A stretch of 64,000 bases of DNA from Roseinatronobacter sp. S2 (lineage in GTDB: Bacteria; Pseudomonadota; Alphaproteobacteria; Rhodobacterales; Rhodobacteraceae). The first letter of the stretch is position 1. Every line of letters begins with the position of its first letter. Shown here piece after piece: positions 17,663 to 26,693 of the stretch. The stretch is from positions 3,344,001 to 3,408,000 of the forward strand of contig NZ_CP121113.1 of assembly GCF_029581395.1 (NCBI RefSeq), read 5' to 3'. The notes under the pieces are model-generated. The model worked only from the letters and a program-made list of their open reading frames with translations. It searched no databases and was not told where the DNA came from. Both the position numbers and the translations under genes were made by a program.

Positions 17663-17966
17663 GTCAAGGCCCTTCGCGCATACGTCACGCAGGACAAGGA
17701 TACGACATGACTGACTTGGCTCCCTACGCTTGCGAGCCCGATTTGTTCTGGGCCACGAAGCAGCCGGTAACATCAAAGCTGCCCACAAGGCAGCATGGCA
17801 GAAATTGACGTGCCATGGACCCGCGTTGCCGCAAAGCCTGATTATGGCCATTGACCTGTCGCCCATGGTCACACAGGTGTTGCCCGCGCGGATGACTGCG
17901 CGAGCCATCGCATATGGCGGGGATAACCATCAATCAGCCAGGGTGCATCTGCATTTCACGGCCTGA
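17663..17966 (+). pseudogene. Decayed zinc alcohol dehydrogenase, idonate 5-dehydrogenase-like
   Basis: Three coding fragments of a zinc-dependent alcohol dehydrogenase remain in different phases. They are an N-terminal piece (VKALRAYVTQDKDT, then LAPYACEP after a frame change), a middle piece with the zinc motif FVLGHEAAG (about 17742), and the C-terminal end (LIMAIDLSPMVTQVLPA ... QSARVHLHF) stopping at 17966. The residues between, including the Rossmann fold, are deleted. The tail resembles L-idonate 5-dehydrogenase and other sugar-acid dehydrogenases. It ends 31 bases before uxuA, so it was probably the first gene of a hexuronate or idonate operon. Confidence 0.6.
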
Positions 17967-17996
17967 GGCGCACAAGAATAGAGAAGGAACAAGTCA

Positions 17997-19211
17997 ATGC
18001 GACACACATGGCGGTGGTTCGGGCCTGCGGATCGGGTTTCGGTTGATGACATGCTACAGGCGTCTGTGCAGGGTGTGGTCACAGCGTTGCATCATATTCC
18101 CACCGGGGCGGTCTGGTCACCAAGCGAAATTGCAAAGCGCCAGCAACAACTGGCCATTATGCGCGATGGCACGGAATCGGGCCTGGCCTGGGAGGTGGTT
18201 GAAAGCCTGCCGGTCAGCGAGGCGATAAAGACGCAGACTGGTGATTGGCGCACCCATATCGCGAACTGGATCACGTCAATGCGACACCTGAAGGACGCGG
18301 GCATAGACGTTATCTGCTACAATTTCATGCCGGTTCTGGACTGGACCCGCACAGATCTAGCATGGCGGCGACCGTCAGGGGCAACCTGCATGCGCTTCGA
18401 TTTCATCGATTTTGCCGCCTTCGACATTCATATTCTGCAACGCAAGGGCGCGACCGAAGATTTCCCCGAAGACATACGCGAAGCCGCCGCGCAGCGGTTT
18501 TCCCAAATGACTGAAGCGCGCCAAAAAGAACTGGCCGAAAGCGTGGTTTTTGGCCTGCCCGGCAGTGCCGAGCGTCTGAGCATGCAGGGCGTCCGTGACT
18601 TGCTGGAAAGCTATGCACCTGTAACAGATGCAGTGCTGCGCCGCCATTTCCACGCATTTCTTGAACACGTCGCGCCCGTCGCTGAAGACTTGGGAATGCG
18701 TTTGTGCTGTCACCCTGACGATCCGCCTTTCGGGCTGCTTGGGTTGCCGCGGATCATGTCTACCGAGGCAGATTATTCCGCGCTTATGGCCGCAGTGGAT
18801 ATACGGGCCAATGGAATCACACTGTGCTCGGGGTCATTGGGGGCACGGCCTGACAACGACCTGCCCGGCATGATGGACCGGCTGGGGGACCGTGTGCATT
18901 TCCTTCATCTGCGCAATGTGCGCCGCGAAAGCGGCCATATACGCGGATCATTCTATGAAGACGAGCATCTGGCGGGACAATCGGACATGGTTGCCCTTGT
19001 CGCCGCAATCCTGCGCGAAGAAAACCGTAGGCGTGTACAAGGCCGGCAGGACTGGCGCATACCAATGCGCCCTGATCACGGCCAGGACATACTGGATGAT
19101 ATCGGGCGGGGCGGGCAACCTGGCTATCCGATGATCGGACGCATGAAGGGACTGGCGGAACTTCGCGGAATAGAAGCCGCGTTGTCACATGCAAGCATTG
19201 GCATTGGCTGA
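17997..19211 (+). CDS. uxuA: Mannonate dehydratase
   Basis: D-mannonate dehydratase, converting D-mannonate to 2-keto-3-deoxygluconate in glucuronate breakdown. At 404 residues it has the normal length. Recognisable parts are the N-terminal MRHTWRWFGPADRVS, VICYNFMPVLDWTRTDL, CCHPDDPPFGLLGLPRIMST (metal ligands Cys/His), HFLHLRNV and the C-terminal RPDHGQDILDD and GYPMIGRMKGLAELRG. A GAAGGAAC ribosome site precedes the ATG. The gene stands alone behind a decayed dehydrogenase, so it may now be a leftover of a pathway or depend on genes elsewhere. Confidence 0.93.
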   Translation: MRHTWRWFGPADRVSVDDMLQASVQGVVTALHHIPTGAVWSPSEIAKRQQQLAIMRDGTESGLAWEVVESLPVSEAIKTQTGDWRTHIANWITSMRHLKDAGIDVICYNFMPVLDWTRTDLAWRRPSGATCMRFDFIDFAAFDIHILQRKGATEDFPEDIREAAAQRFSQMTEARQKELAESVVFGLPGSAERLSMQGVRDLLESYAPVTDAVLRRHFHAFLEHVAPVAEDLGMRLCCHPDDPPFGLLGLPRIMSTEADYSALMAAVDIRANGITLCSGSLGARPDNDLPGMMDRLGDRVHFLHLRNVRRESGHIRGSFYEDEHLAGQSDMVALVAAILREENRRRVQGRQDWRIPMRPDHGQDILDDIGRGGQPGYPMIGRMKGLAELRGIEAALSHASIGIG

Positions 19212-19435
19212 ACAGACCCGCCGATACACAACGGCATCTTTCCCCGACCAAACGATATGCGCCATCAAGCGACACATGCTCAAAGACATCTTCATTCGCA
19301 AGGCCTGCGCTTTCTTCGTGCCATCGCGCAGGGATGTGAACATTGCAGATAGGGCCATTTGGCGGGTCATGCATACTGGCCCGACCTGCAAACACCGCTG
19401 ATATTGCCTTTGCTTTCTAAATTGCAAGGAACGGG

Positions 19436-19540
19436 ATGGCCCCAGGAACGTTGCTTGTGATGATACACTCGCACTGGACCAAATTCGCGCTGGTGCAGAA
19501 CAGGGCCTTGCCCCGTCCGGCACGCGGCGCATCAAGGTGA
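19436..19540 (+). CDS. Candidate 34-residue leader peptide coupled to the next gene
   Basis: An ATG at 19436 preceded by AAGGAACGGG opens 34 codons (MAPGTLLVMIHSHWTKF...) and stops in TGATG, where the next gene's ATG begins. The next gene itself has no good ribosome site, so coupling through this small frame would explain its translation. Alternatively a frameshift split one gene. No family recognised. Confidence 0.35.
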   Translation: MAPGTLLVMIHSHWTKFALVQNRALPRPARGASR

Positions 19541-20718
19541 TGCACCGCCCCCATCTTGCCGGAAACAAACACGAGGCAACAGTGCCGACGGCAGACATAT
19601 ATTCGCCACAGCCCAACATTCTGGAGCGCAGGTTTGCCGCCTATCTGGCGCAGCGCGGCGCAGACAGCGCAAGGGTCGCCCCCCCATCGCGCGCATGCGT
19701 TCAGTCGATCAACCGCGTCAGCAAATGGGTGATCAGCCTGTCGGCACTGGCGGGCATCATTTCGGGCGGGCTGATTGGCGGCGCCGAGATCTGGATGCGC
19801 CAAAGCATATTGGACGGATTGGACGATGCCGGATGGCAAGCGACACTTCCCTATTGGTCTGTCTTTTATGTTCTCGTAGGCATGATCAGCGCAATAGAAA
19901 TTGCGTTGCTGTATGCGCTGGCGCTGGGCGGGATCGCACGCGTGACGCAGCATTCCGGCCTTGCGCTGGCGGGGGGCCGTGAAGACCGGCTTTTCGCCCA
20001 CAGCCTTGCACGCACCGCGCTGGAATTTCCCAGCCCGCAGATACTTATCTACGGGATTGACCCTTATGCATATGTGTCAAGCTGGAAACTTATGGCGGTG
20101 AATATCGCCTATAAGCTGAAGGTCGGTGTCAGCAGTTTCATTCTGCGGGTGTTTCTGCGCCGCGTGGCCGCGCGCATGGCAATTCGCGGCATGGTTCCGC
20201 TGTTTGCCGGGCCGTTATACGCAGCATGGAATGCCTATATCATCTGGCGCATCATGACAGAAGCGCGGGTGCGCACCCTTGGCCCGTTTGCCGCAGATAA
20301 CCTGATTGCAGCGCATTTCCAGAATACTGATGATCTGGACGATACTGAAAAAGACGTGTCGCTGCATGCAGCGGGCGAGATGCTGACCCGCGGGCGCGAC
20401 GCCCATCCCAATCATATCTATCTGATAACCCGCTTGCGCAGTGCACTTGATCGTCACACGAACCTGAAACTGGACTGGTCCAGCATGCGCGACCATCTGG
20501 CCGCGCTGGACACCACAGGCCAGACCCGTATTCTCGATCTGTTGACGGTGTCATGTGTGATCGGCGCGCGCATACACCGCGACCAGATGGCGCTTCTTCG
20601 CGATGCGTGCCGCGATTGCGGCGCAACCCTGCACGAAGACCGCATATATGCGCTGCGCAAGGCATTGAAGCGCGGCCAGCCGATAACTGACAAGGACCTG
20701 TCAGCAACCCGCCAATGA
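19540..20718 (+). CDS. Membrane protein of unknown function
   Basis: A 392-residue protein I cannot assign firmly; it may belong to the LBF_2804 group of conserved hypotheticals. The region at about residues 60-130 has two membrane helices (WVISLSALAGIISGGLIGG and VFYVLVGMISAIEIALLYALALGG). After a basic stretch, a possible third and fourth hydrophobic segment follow at about 195-240. The C-terminal 130 residues are soluble and helical, and ILDLLTVSCVIGARIHRDQMALLRDACRDCG is reminiscent of TerB-like domains. The start overlaps the stop of a short upstream frame. Confidence 0.6.
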   Translation: MHRPHLAGNKHEATVPTADIYSPQPNILERRFAAYLAQRGADSARVAPPSRACVQSINRVSKWVISLSALAGIISGGLIGGAEIWMRQSILDGLDDAGWQATLPYWSVFYVLVGMISAIEIALLYALALGGIARVTQHSGLALAGGREDRLFAHSLARTALEFPSPQILIYGIDPYAYVSSWKLMAVNIAYKLKVGVSSFILRVFLRRVAARMAIRGMVPLFAGPLYAAWNAYIIWRIMTEARVRTLGPFAADNLIAAHFQNTDDLDDTEKDVSLHAAGEMLTRGRDAHPNHIYLITRLRSALDRHTNLKLDWSSMRDHLAALDTTGQTRILDLLTVSCVIGARIHRDQMALLRDACRDCGATLHEDRIYALRKALKRGQPITDKDLSATRQ

Positions 20719-20851
20719 CAGTCGCCTGCGCAGCCCTCGCGCTTGGGCAGGGTTCATGGTAGTTTCCGCAGGGCATGGGCCACGCATGTGCGCCAACCGG
20801 CGGTTGCGTTTTGCATCCGCGCACCGACACATAATCTGACGAGGGAAGCAA

Positions 20852-21691
20852 GTGTCAAATCGCAGGGAATACACGGTGTTTCAGGGGCGGGCGGGCGATC
20901 ACAATGATCTGGCAATGCCCGGTGCCCGTGCAATCGGGCACGCCCTTGCGCGCCGGACAGGTGTTGCGCCATGTGTTGTCGGCACCCCTGAACCGGCCCT
21001 GAACACAGGATGGCGCGAAGAACTGGATGCGGCGCTGCCCGCCCTGCGGCACCTGCAAACACGGATTGACGCGGTTTTGTCGCGCCGCTCGGTTTCCATT
21101 GCCGCAACAAACCGTTGTGCCACCTCTTTGGCAACGCTGCCCGCTGTTGCAAAGCACCATCCGTCTGCGTGCATTGTCTGGTTTGATGCCCATGCCGACC
21201 TGAACACCCCCGACGCCACGACAACAGGGTATCTGGGCGGGCTGGCACTGGCCGGCCCCCTTGGCATGTGGGACACCGGTTTGGGGGCAGGCTTGATGAT
21301 GGATCAGATTGTGCTGGTAGGGCAGCGCGATCTGGACCCTTTCGAGCAGGACCTGATCAACCGCCACCACATCCCGCACATCCAACCGCAACAGGGCCTG
21401 GGCGCGAAACTTCGCGCGGCAATCGCAGGCCGCGCTGTCTATATGCATTTAGATTGCGACGTGCTGAATCCGGGCATTGTTCCCACGGATTATGTGGTTG
21501 AAGGCGGGCTGTCGCTGGATGATCTGCGCGCCTGCTGCGACGTGATCGCAGAGCACCAGTTTATCGGCATGGAGATTGCAGAGTTTCAGAATGCATGGGT
21601 TCAGAATGGCGATCCTGTATCCCCTGATCCCTTGCTGGATGCGCTTGCCCCGCTATTGGCAGACGGGCCGCCAGTATCGGGCAGGTTATGA
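20852..21691 (+). CDS. Arginase/ureohydrolase-family protein with altered first metal site
   Basis: Ureohydrolase fold, 279 residues, starting at GTG after GAGGGAAG. The DxHxD metal motif is intact (WFDAHADLNTP, about residue 110). The second aspartate motif reads MHLDCDVLNPG. The first metal-binding GGDHS motif of arginase and agmatinase is replaced by AATNRCATSL, so the usual histidine ligand is missing. I recall a subgroup of arginase-like proteins with a GGNC motif at this place, to which this may belong. The substrate is therefore uncertain. The 3' end overlaps the stop of the convergent oxidoreductase gene. Confidence 0.78.
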   Translation: MSNRREYTVFQGRAGDHNDLAMPGARAIGHALARRTGVAPCVVGTPEPALNTGWREELDAALPALRHLQTRIDAVLSRRSVSIAATNRCATSLATLPAVAKHHPSACIVWFDAHADLNTPDATTTGYLGGLALAGPLGMWDTGLGAGLMMDQIVLVGQRDLDPFEQDLINRHHIPHIQPQQGLGAKLRAAIAGRAVYMHLDCDVLNPGIVPTDYVVEGGLSLDDLRACCDVIAEHQFIGMEIAEFQNAWVQNGDPVSPDPLLDALAPLLADGPPVSGRL

Positions 21692-22702
21692 CCTGCCCTG
21701 CCCGCCCAATGTGATGCCTGCCTGTGTCAGGGCGGGCGCGAAATCGGAAAACTGCCAGATCTCGTCAATATGCCAGACGCCGGGGCGGGCCTTGCCCGGC
21801 AGCATCTGTGCCACGCGCGCAGCCACCAGCGCGGTGATTGCCGCTTCCGCCCGTCCGTCAAGTGTCAGGCGGCGATGCATCGGCCCGTCAACGCCGTGGC
21901 CCGCAGCCGTGACGACAAGCGATGCACGATCCGACCCAAGGCGAAAGCGGGCCATACTCCGGCACAGCAGGCGGCGAACCCATGACCGCCGCACCATCCG
22001 TGCCAGCATGCGCAGCGCGCCACGCGTGATCAGGGGCGAATCCAACCCCAGACGTGTGGTCACATTCGCCATTCCCTGACGGCGCGCCAGCACATGCTGA
22101 TCGGCGAAGGCAAAAGGCATCGTTGGAACAGGGCGCGACTGTGGGCCAAACCCCAGCATCTGCACTGCGCCCGGCGGCAAGGGGTACATGTTGTCCAGCG
22201 TCCAGTTCACCGCCGCCGGACCATGCGCATCGCCAAGTCCCAGCAGAACCCCGATTGTCACCGCATCAATCCGCGCCATCCCCGCCACAGCGGCGCGGGC
22301 CATAAGATTGCTTAGCCCCGGCGCCAGCCCAACCGAAAGGACCGCGCAGCCCCCCTGCGCACGCGCAAGCGGGTCCAACGCTTCTATCTGGCGCAAAACC
22401 GCATCTGTGGCCGATATGTCGATATAGGCAAGCCCTCGTTCCAGCACATGCGCCGGAAAATCCGCACTTCCGACATCACTGCAAACAAGCACCGTGCCAA
22501 TCCCCGCAAGGGCAGTGCCCCAGCTTGCGGGGTTGTCCATATCCACGATCGTCCAGTCGCATCCAAGCCGTCCGGCCATGGCCGCCGACCGGCCTGCATC
22601 ACGCCCCGCGATACGCAGACCCGCCTGCCCTGCACGCAGCAGTTGCGCCGCAATCTGGTGCCCGACATGGCCATAACCACCAATGATAAGAATGCCCGCC
22701 AT
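21686..22702 (-). CDS. Saccharopine dehydrogenase-like NAD(P)-binding protein
   Basis: Protein of about 338 residues with an N-terminal Rossmann fold (MAGILIIGGYGHVGHQIAAQLL, GxGxxG) and the layout of the saccharopine dehydrogenase/carboxynorspermidine family. The conserved acidic segment AYIDISATDAVLRQ and GLAPGLSNLMA follow. The start at 22702 has GAAGGAAC upstream, while a longer frame would overlap the divergent regulator. The divergent HxlR regulator 38 bases away probably controls it. The reaction is unknown. Confidence 0.78.
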   Translation of the reverse strand: MAGILIIGGYGHVGHQIAAQLLRAGQAGLRIAGRDAGRSAAMAGRLGCDWTIVDMDNPASWGTALAGIGTVLVCSDVGSADFPAHVLERGLAYIDISATDAVLRQIEALDPLARAQGGCAVLSVGLAPGLSNLMARAAVAGMARIDAVTIGVLLGLGDAHGPAAVNWTLDNMYPLPPGAVQMLGFGPQSRPVPTMPFAFADQHVLARRQGMANVTTRLGLDSPLITRGALRMLARMVRRSWVRRLLCRSMARFRLGSDRASLVVTAAGHGVDGPMHRRLTLDGRAEAAITALVAARVAQMLPGKARPGVWHIDEIWQFSDFAPALTQAGITLGGQGRS

Positions 22703-22740
22703 CCCTTGTTCCTTCGCAGATTGGCACCGATACTGGCGCA

Positions 22741-23169
22741 ATGAAGGGCCATGAAACACAGCGAATCACGACTATCCAAACGGGAAGCACCACCGAAGGC
22801 ATACCCCGCACAGCGCGCCGCCCTGCCGATTGTCTGGCAGAGGACTGGCTGGCGTTTCTGGGGCATCGTTGGAATGCCCTGATCCTGTGGCACCTTTCCG
22901 GCGGCCCGATGCGATACGGCAGTTTGCAAAACATGCTGCCGGGGATCACACCCAAAGTCCTGAGCGAGCGGCTGAACGGATTGACGCGCCGCGCCCTGAT
23001 CGCGCGCAGGGTCCATAATAGTTTCCCGCGCGAAGTGACCTATGGGTTGACGCCACAGGGGGCGGCGCTGGGGTCGATTATCCGGCAGCTTTACACTTGG
23101 GCAAACGATAATTCAGCGCAGCCTGCGGGGCATCCGTCACTTTTGGCGCATGGGGATGACACGCAGTAG
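22741..23169 (+). CDS. HxlR-family regulator
   Basis: Winged-helix HxlR/MarR-like regulator, 142 residues. The conserved cysteine stands near residue 31 (ADCLAEDWLAFLGHRW), as in redox- or aldehyde-sensing HxlR proteins. The recognition region is RYGSLQNMLPGITPKVLSERL, and the wing ends REVTYGLTPQGAAL. It is divergent from the saccharopine dehydrogenase-like gene, which is its likely target. Confidence 0.87.
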   Translation: MKGHETQRITTIQTGSTTEGIPRTARRPADCLAEDWLAFLGHRWNALILWHLSGGPMRYGSLQNMLPGITPKVLSERLNGLTRRALIARRVHNSFPREVTYGLTPQGAALGSIIRQLYTWANDNSAQPAGHPSLLAHGDDTQ

Positions 23170-23231
23170 CGCCGCGATTGTCTGCGCCCCGACTTGCGGC
23201 GGCCGTCGCCATCGCCCCGCCCGACACGGCA

Positions 23232-23561
23232 TCAGCTTAGGCCCAAGGCGTCCTGCACGGCGTCATCCCAACCAAGATAGAACACATCCCCGTCACGGAT
23301 TACCGGACGCGCCATCACCTTGGGTTGGGCCGCGATCTGTGCCTCTGCCTCTGAATTTTTCAGCCATGTATTCAGCCCACGGTAATCATTCGATGTCCGG
23401 TCAACCAACCGGTCCCCGAATTCTGCAATCAACTCAGTCAGCTCAGCCTCGGTCAGGGGATCAGCCCGAATATCACGGAAACTGACATCATTGCCCTGCG
23501 CCGCCAGCGCCTTGCGGGCCTTTTGACAGATTGCGCAAGTGTTCAACCCGTAAATCATCAT
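23232..23561 (-). CDS. ArsC/Spx-family thioredoxin-fold protein
   Basis: Small 109-residue protein of the ArsC/YffB family with a redox-type CxxC (NTCAICQKARKAL) at residues 9-12 and the family motif AQPKVMARPVIRDGDV. These proteins are glutathione-linked reductases or regulators. Genuine arsenate reductase activity is not implied, as no ars genes are near. It is convergent with the HxlR gene. Confidence 0.85.
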   Translation of the reverse strand: MMIYGLNTCAICQKARKALAAQGNDVSFRDIRADPLTEAELTELIAEFGDRLVDRTSNDYRGLNTWLKNSEAEAQIAAQPKVMARPVIRDGDVFYLGWDDAVQDALGLS

Positions 23562-23764
23562 GTCGCAATCTCCTGTGGCTGTAGCGCCGTAGCTTCCTGC
23601 ATCCTGCCCTTCCGCGCAACCGGTTCAATGCATGCGTGATGCACAATCCGGTTTATTCGGGCGGATTTCAGCTGTGCAGTCAGGGTCGTGCCGGTGGCCC
23701 TCATTGACCCCTGCGCTGAGGGACACTAGCATAACCGCATTCTTGCGACATGCGGGGCCAGGGA

Positions 23765-24577
23765 ATGGGCCACGACGACATCATTCAGATGATAAAAACT
23801 GCGTTGGCCAATGAGCCGCGCGTTCGCGCCTTGTTTCTAAGTGGAAGTTTCGGGAACGGTCTGGCCGATGCCTATAGCGACATCGATTTCATTCTGGTTT
23901 CAGACGAAGGGGCCACCGACGAAATTGCAAGGATATGGCAAGGGGCCATCGCAAAGACCGGCGAAATCGTCTTATGGTGGGACCGAACCCCGGTTCCTGT
24001 GCTGATAAACGCCATTACGGCCGATTGGACCAGAACAGATGTCGTTATTCTGAAACCATCGCAGATGTCTGCGCAGACCCAGGACGCGCTGAAACCATTG
24101 ATCGATCATGATGGCATCTATGCGACCCTGCCTGAAGCGGTTTCGGAACGCAGGACCAACCCTGAAAAATTCAAACGCCAGATCGAGGATTTTATTCGCA
24201 TTCTGGGCCTTTTGCATCTGGCCGTCGGACGCGAGGAATATATCAACGGCGTTCTGGGTATCTTTCATCTGCGCAACTATCTGGTTGAACTGATGATCGA
24301 GGAAACGAACGCGCCGCATCGCGGTGGCATTTTGCATCTGAACCGGCTTATCACACAGCCCCAGAAGGACGTTCTGACCGCGCTGCCACCCGCCATACCC
24401 GAACGAGAGGCCATGATCGAGGCGCATCTGGCCTATGCTGCTGCTTATCTGCCCCGCGCCCGGAGAATGGCACACCAACTGGGGCTTGACTGGCCAGAGC
24501 GGTTTGAAACAGTCACATGGGCAGGGCTGAAGAAAACACTGAACGTCGAAAGACCCTATAGCACGGCAGAAATTTGA
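23765..24577 (+). CDS. Nucleotidyltransferase-domain protein
   Basis: Protein of about 270 residues with an N-terminal polymerase-beta-type nucleotidyltransferase domain. The GS motif and acidic pair are LSGSFGNGLADAYSDIDFILVSDE (catalytic D-x-D near residues 40-42). The helical C-terminal part resembles aminoglycoside adenylyltransferase-like and Lnu-type enzymes. The start with CAGGGA at close spacing (MGHDDIIQ) is preferred. The acceptor substrate is unknown, and no resistance role should be assumed. The gene ends three bases before an IS3 terminal repeat. Confidence 0.78.
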   Translation: MGHDDIIQMIKTALANEPRVRALFLSGSFGNGLADAYSDIDFILVSDEGATDEIARIWQGAIAKTGEIVLWWDRTPVPVLINAITADWTRTDVVILKPSQMSAQTQDALKPLIDHDGIYATLPEAVSERRTNPEKFKRQIEDFIRILGLLHLAVGREEYINGVLGIFHLRNYLVELMIEETNAPHRGGILHLNRLITQPQKDVLTALPPAIPEREAMIEAHLAYAAAYLPRARRMAHQLGLDWPERFETVTWAGLKKTLNVERPYSTAEI

Positions 24578-24579
24578 AC

Positions 24580-25250
24580 TGATGCGGGTTTACCGGAGAG
24601 TTTCTGGTTCAATGATTACGCTGCTTTTTCGTCAGCGTTCAAGCTTGCATAGAATGCCTCCTCTGCTTCGTTCGGTGTGACGTATCCGATGGCGCTGTGC
24701 AGGTGCGTCTTGTTATACCAGTCGACCTATTTCAGGGTTTCCCATTCAATTTGGCCGACGGACCTCCAAGTGCCAAGGAACTTGATGACTTCGGTCTTGA
24801 AGAGGCCGATGATGCTTTCGGCCAGGGCGTCATCATAGCTGTCACCGACGCTGCCCACCGGTATGTCGATGCCAGCCTCAGCCAGCCGTTCGGTGTATCG
24901 GATCGACAAATACTGCCCCGATCACTGTGATGGATCAGCTTGTCCGCCTCGGACGGTGCGCGCTGACAAATGGTCTGGCTCAGGGCATCAAGCACGAAGC
25001 CGGTTGTCATCGAGATCGAGGCCCGCCAGCCAACTATCCTGCGCGCGAAAACGTTGATTACGAAGGCCACTGTCTTTCTCGGCCTACTTGACCCATTCGC
25101 GCAACGTCTGTGCAATTCAGCCAATCTTGGGTGCAATGGCCGGGATCGGGCCCGCCTGCGTTTCGTATGAGCCTTGATGCTCGAACACCATCCGGACCGC
25201 ATGTGCGCTTCATCGGGAAAACAGTCTACCAGACTGTATTCTAATCCCTC
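24580..25250 (-). mobile_element. IS3-family remnant with frameshifted, internally deleted transposase
   Basis: One terminal repeat, TGATGCGGGTTTACCGGAGAG, is seen at 24580-24600. The transposase reads on the minus strand in pieces: an orfA end (AVRMVFEHQGSYETQAG ... PAIAPKIG), then, without the orfB start, the rve core (FVINVFARRIVGW, HHSDRGS), a frame change, YTERLAEAGI ... SVGDSYDDALAESIIGLFKTEV, an in-frame stop and the final YNKTHLHSAIGYVTPNEAEEAFYASL. At least one deletion, two frameshifts and two stops make it inactive. The other end is not clear; a perfect ACAGTCT-ACC-AGACTGT hairpin lies at 25221-25237. Confidence 0.8.
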
Positions 25251-25639
25251 TCAGTCAGGTGAGTAGCGATTTGTCTTTTTGCTTTTCGTCATAACCATCA
25301 TCCTTACTTAAGTTGATGGTCTCCGACAAACCCGGAGCGCATCAAACGTCATAAGTATCCCAATTTAATGGGACGCAGACACGCTTTCAGAGTAGCAAAA
25401 CGCGCCCGATGGGGCGCCATATAAGGTATTGATTTGACGTGTCATTTGGTTTCTGGGACAGGATTTTGACACTGTTTGTCGCGGTATCGGACCGCGTGAG
25501 ATCAACCCTAGGGTAGCATAAGTCTCATGATCGCTGTCCGGCGGCCTTGGCCGCCGAGATAGCCGTTTCAGATCAACCGTTGAAGACAAGCCACCAAACC
25601 TGAGCAATCTTCCGGGAGGCCTGTTCCAGTTGCTCCAGC
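25251..25639. other. Gene-free stretch beside the IS3 remnant
   Basis: No recognisable gene. A minus-strand frame exists but resembles nothing I know. The sequence may be IS-flank debris. Confidence 0.35.
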
Positions 25640-26065
25640 TTAGCTGTTCAGTTTCGCGGAGAGCGTGATCTCCGCATTCAGCAGTTTGGAGATCGGACAT
25701 CCTGCTTTCGCGGCTTCTGCGGCAGCCATGAATGTATCATCAGATGCGCCGGGGATATCCGCAACCAAATCAAGGTGGATTTTCGTAACCGCAAAGCCCC
25801 CGTCCACCTTGTCCAATGTCACTGTTGCAGTCGTGGCGATCTGGTCAGCAACAAGACCATGCTCAGACAAGATGAGTGACAACGCCATAGAAAAACAACT
25901 GGCATGGGCGGCTCCAATCAGTTCCTCTGGATTGGTCCCTGGTCCATCCTCGAATCGAGTGGCAAACCCATATTGGGCGTCTTTCAACACACCGCTCTCT
26001 GTGCTTGTAATGCCAGTCCCGGTTTTGAGATCACCCTTCCATATAGCAGAACCCATGCGCTTCAT
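25640..26065 (-). CDS. OsmC-family peroxiredoxin
   Basis: OsmC/Ohr-type thiol peroxidase that reduces organic hydroperoxides. Both redox cysteines are present: HASCFSMALSLIL and AKAGCPISKLLN. Other family features are FATRFEDGPGTNPEELIGAAHA and the C-terminal AEITLSAKL. The start MKRMGSAIW is preceded by GGAG with six bases spacing. 141 residues, the usual length. It stands alone between IS debris and an empty region. Confidence 0.9.
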   Translation of the reverse strand: MKRMGSAIWKGDLKTGTGITSTESGVLKDAQYGFATRFEDGPGTNPEELIGAAHASCFSMALSLILSEHGLVADQIATTATVTLDKVDGGFAVTKIHLDLVADIPGASDDTFMAAAEAAKAGCPISKLLNAEITLSAKLNS

Positions 26066-26693
26066 ATCAATCTCCTTGTTCAATCTAACCTCAATGTCAG
26101 AAAATGCCCCCGACCGATAATTTCAAGCACCAGCACTCGTATTAGCTGATCACAGGATCGTGCGAAGGTAAGACTTAAACTCCTTGCGTTCCTGGTCTTG
26201 TTGCGGGTTATCCGGATAAACTGATATCCAAGACTGATGCACATGTGTAAGTCGCCGGCGGTGGCGCACATGCGCCCAGTCCGAGCGGCCACTTTGGTGA
26301 AACCGCATTTCGACCATCTACGGCGTCGGCTCATGCCGCCCTTCGAGTGAACATATTGTCGTATGCTTGCGCTGCGCTGCCGGGCACATGTTATGGACGA
26401 AACGGCACCCCCAGTTTCTGAACCCGGCTGACAAATCTGGCGAAGATGGCTAGGTTGGCACCGTAGTGATGTGCGTTAAGGGATGCCATGCGTGGCACAG
26501 ACGAAGCTTGATCAGGTGTTTGCCGAATTGGCAGACACGCGCGATGATTTTGACGCACGGCGGGATGTGCTGGAACGGGCTGCGCATCTGCTGCTGCACA
26601 AGACCGCGCTTGGCGGGCAAGTTGTTGCAAGGGCCTGTGCGGCACAGGAAGATGATCTTGCACTTGAGGCGAGACATCAAGAAGATCCCCGTC
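26066..26693. other. Region with no confident gene
   Basis: About 630 bases between osmC and the UPF0149 gene. Short frames exist on both strands, including a plus-strand 75-codon frame at 26483-26710 and minus-strand frames antisense to it, but none shows a recognised family or a convincing ribosome site. Decayed mobile DNA is possible. Confidence 0.35.
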
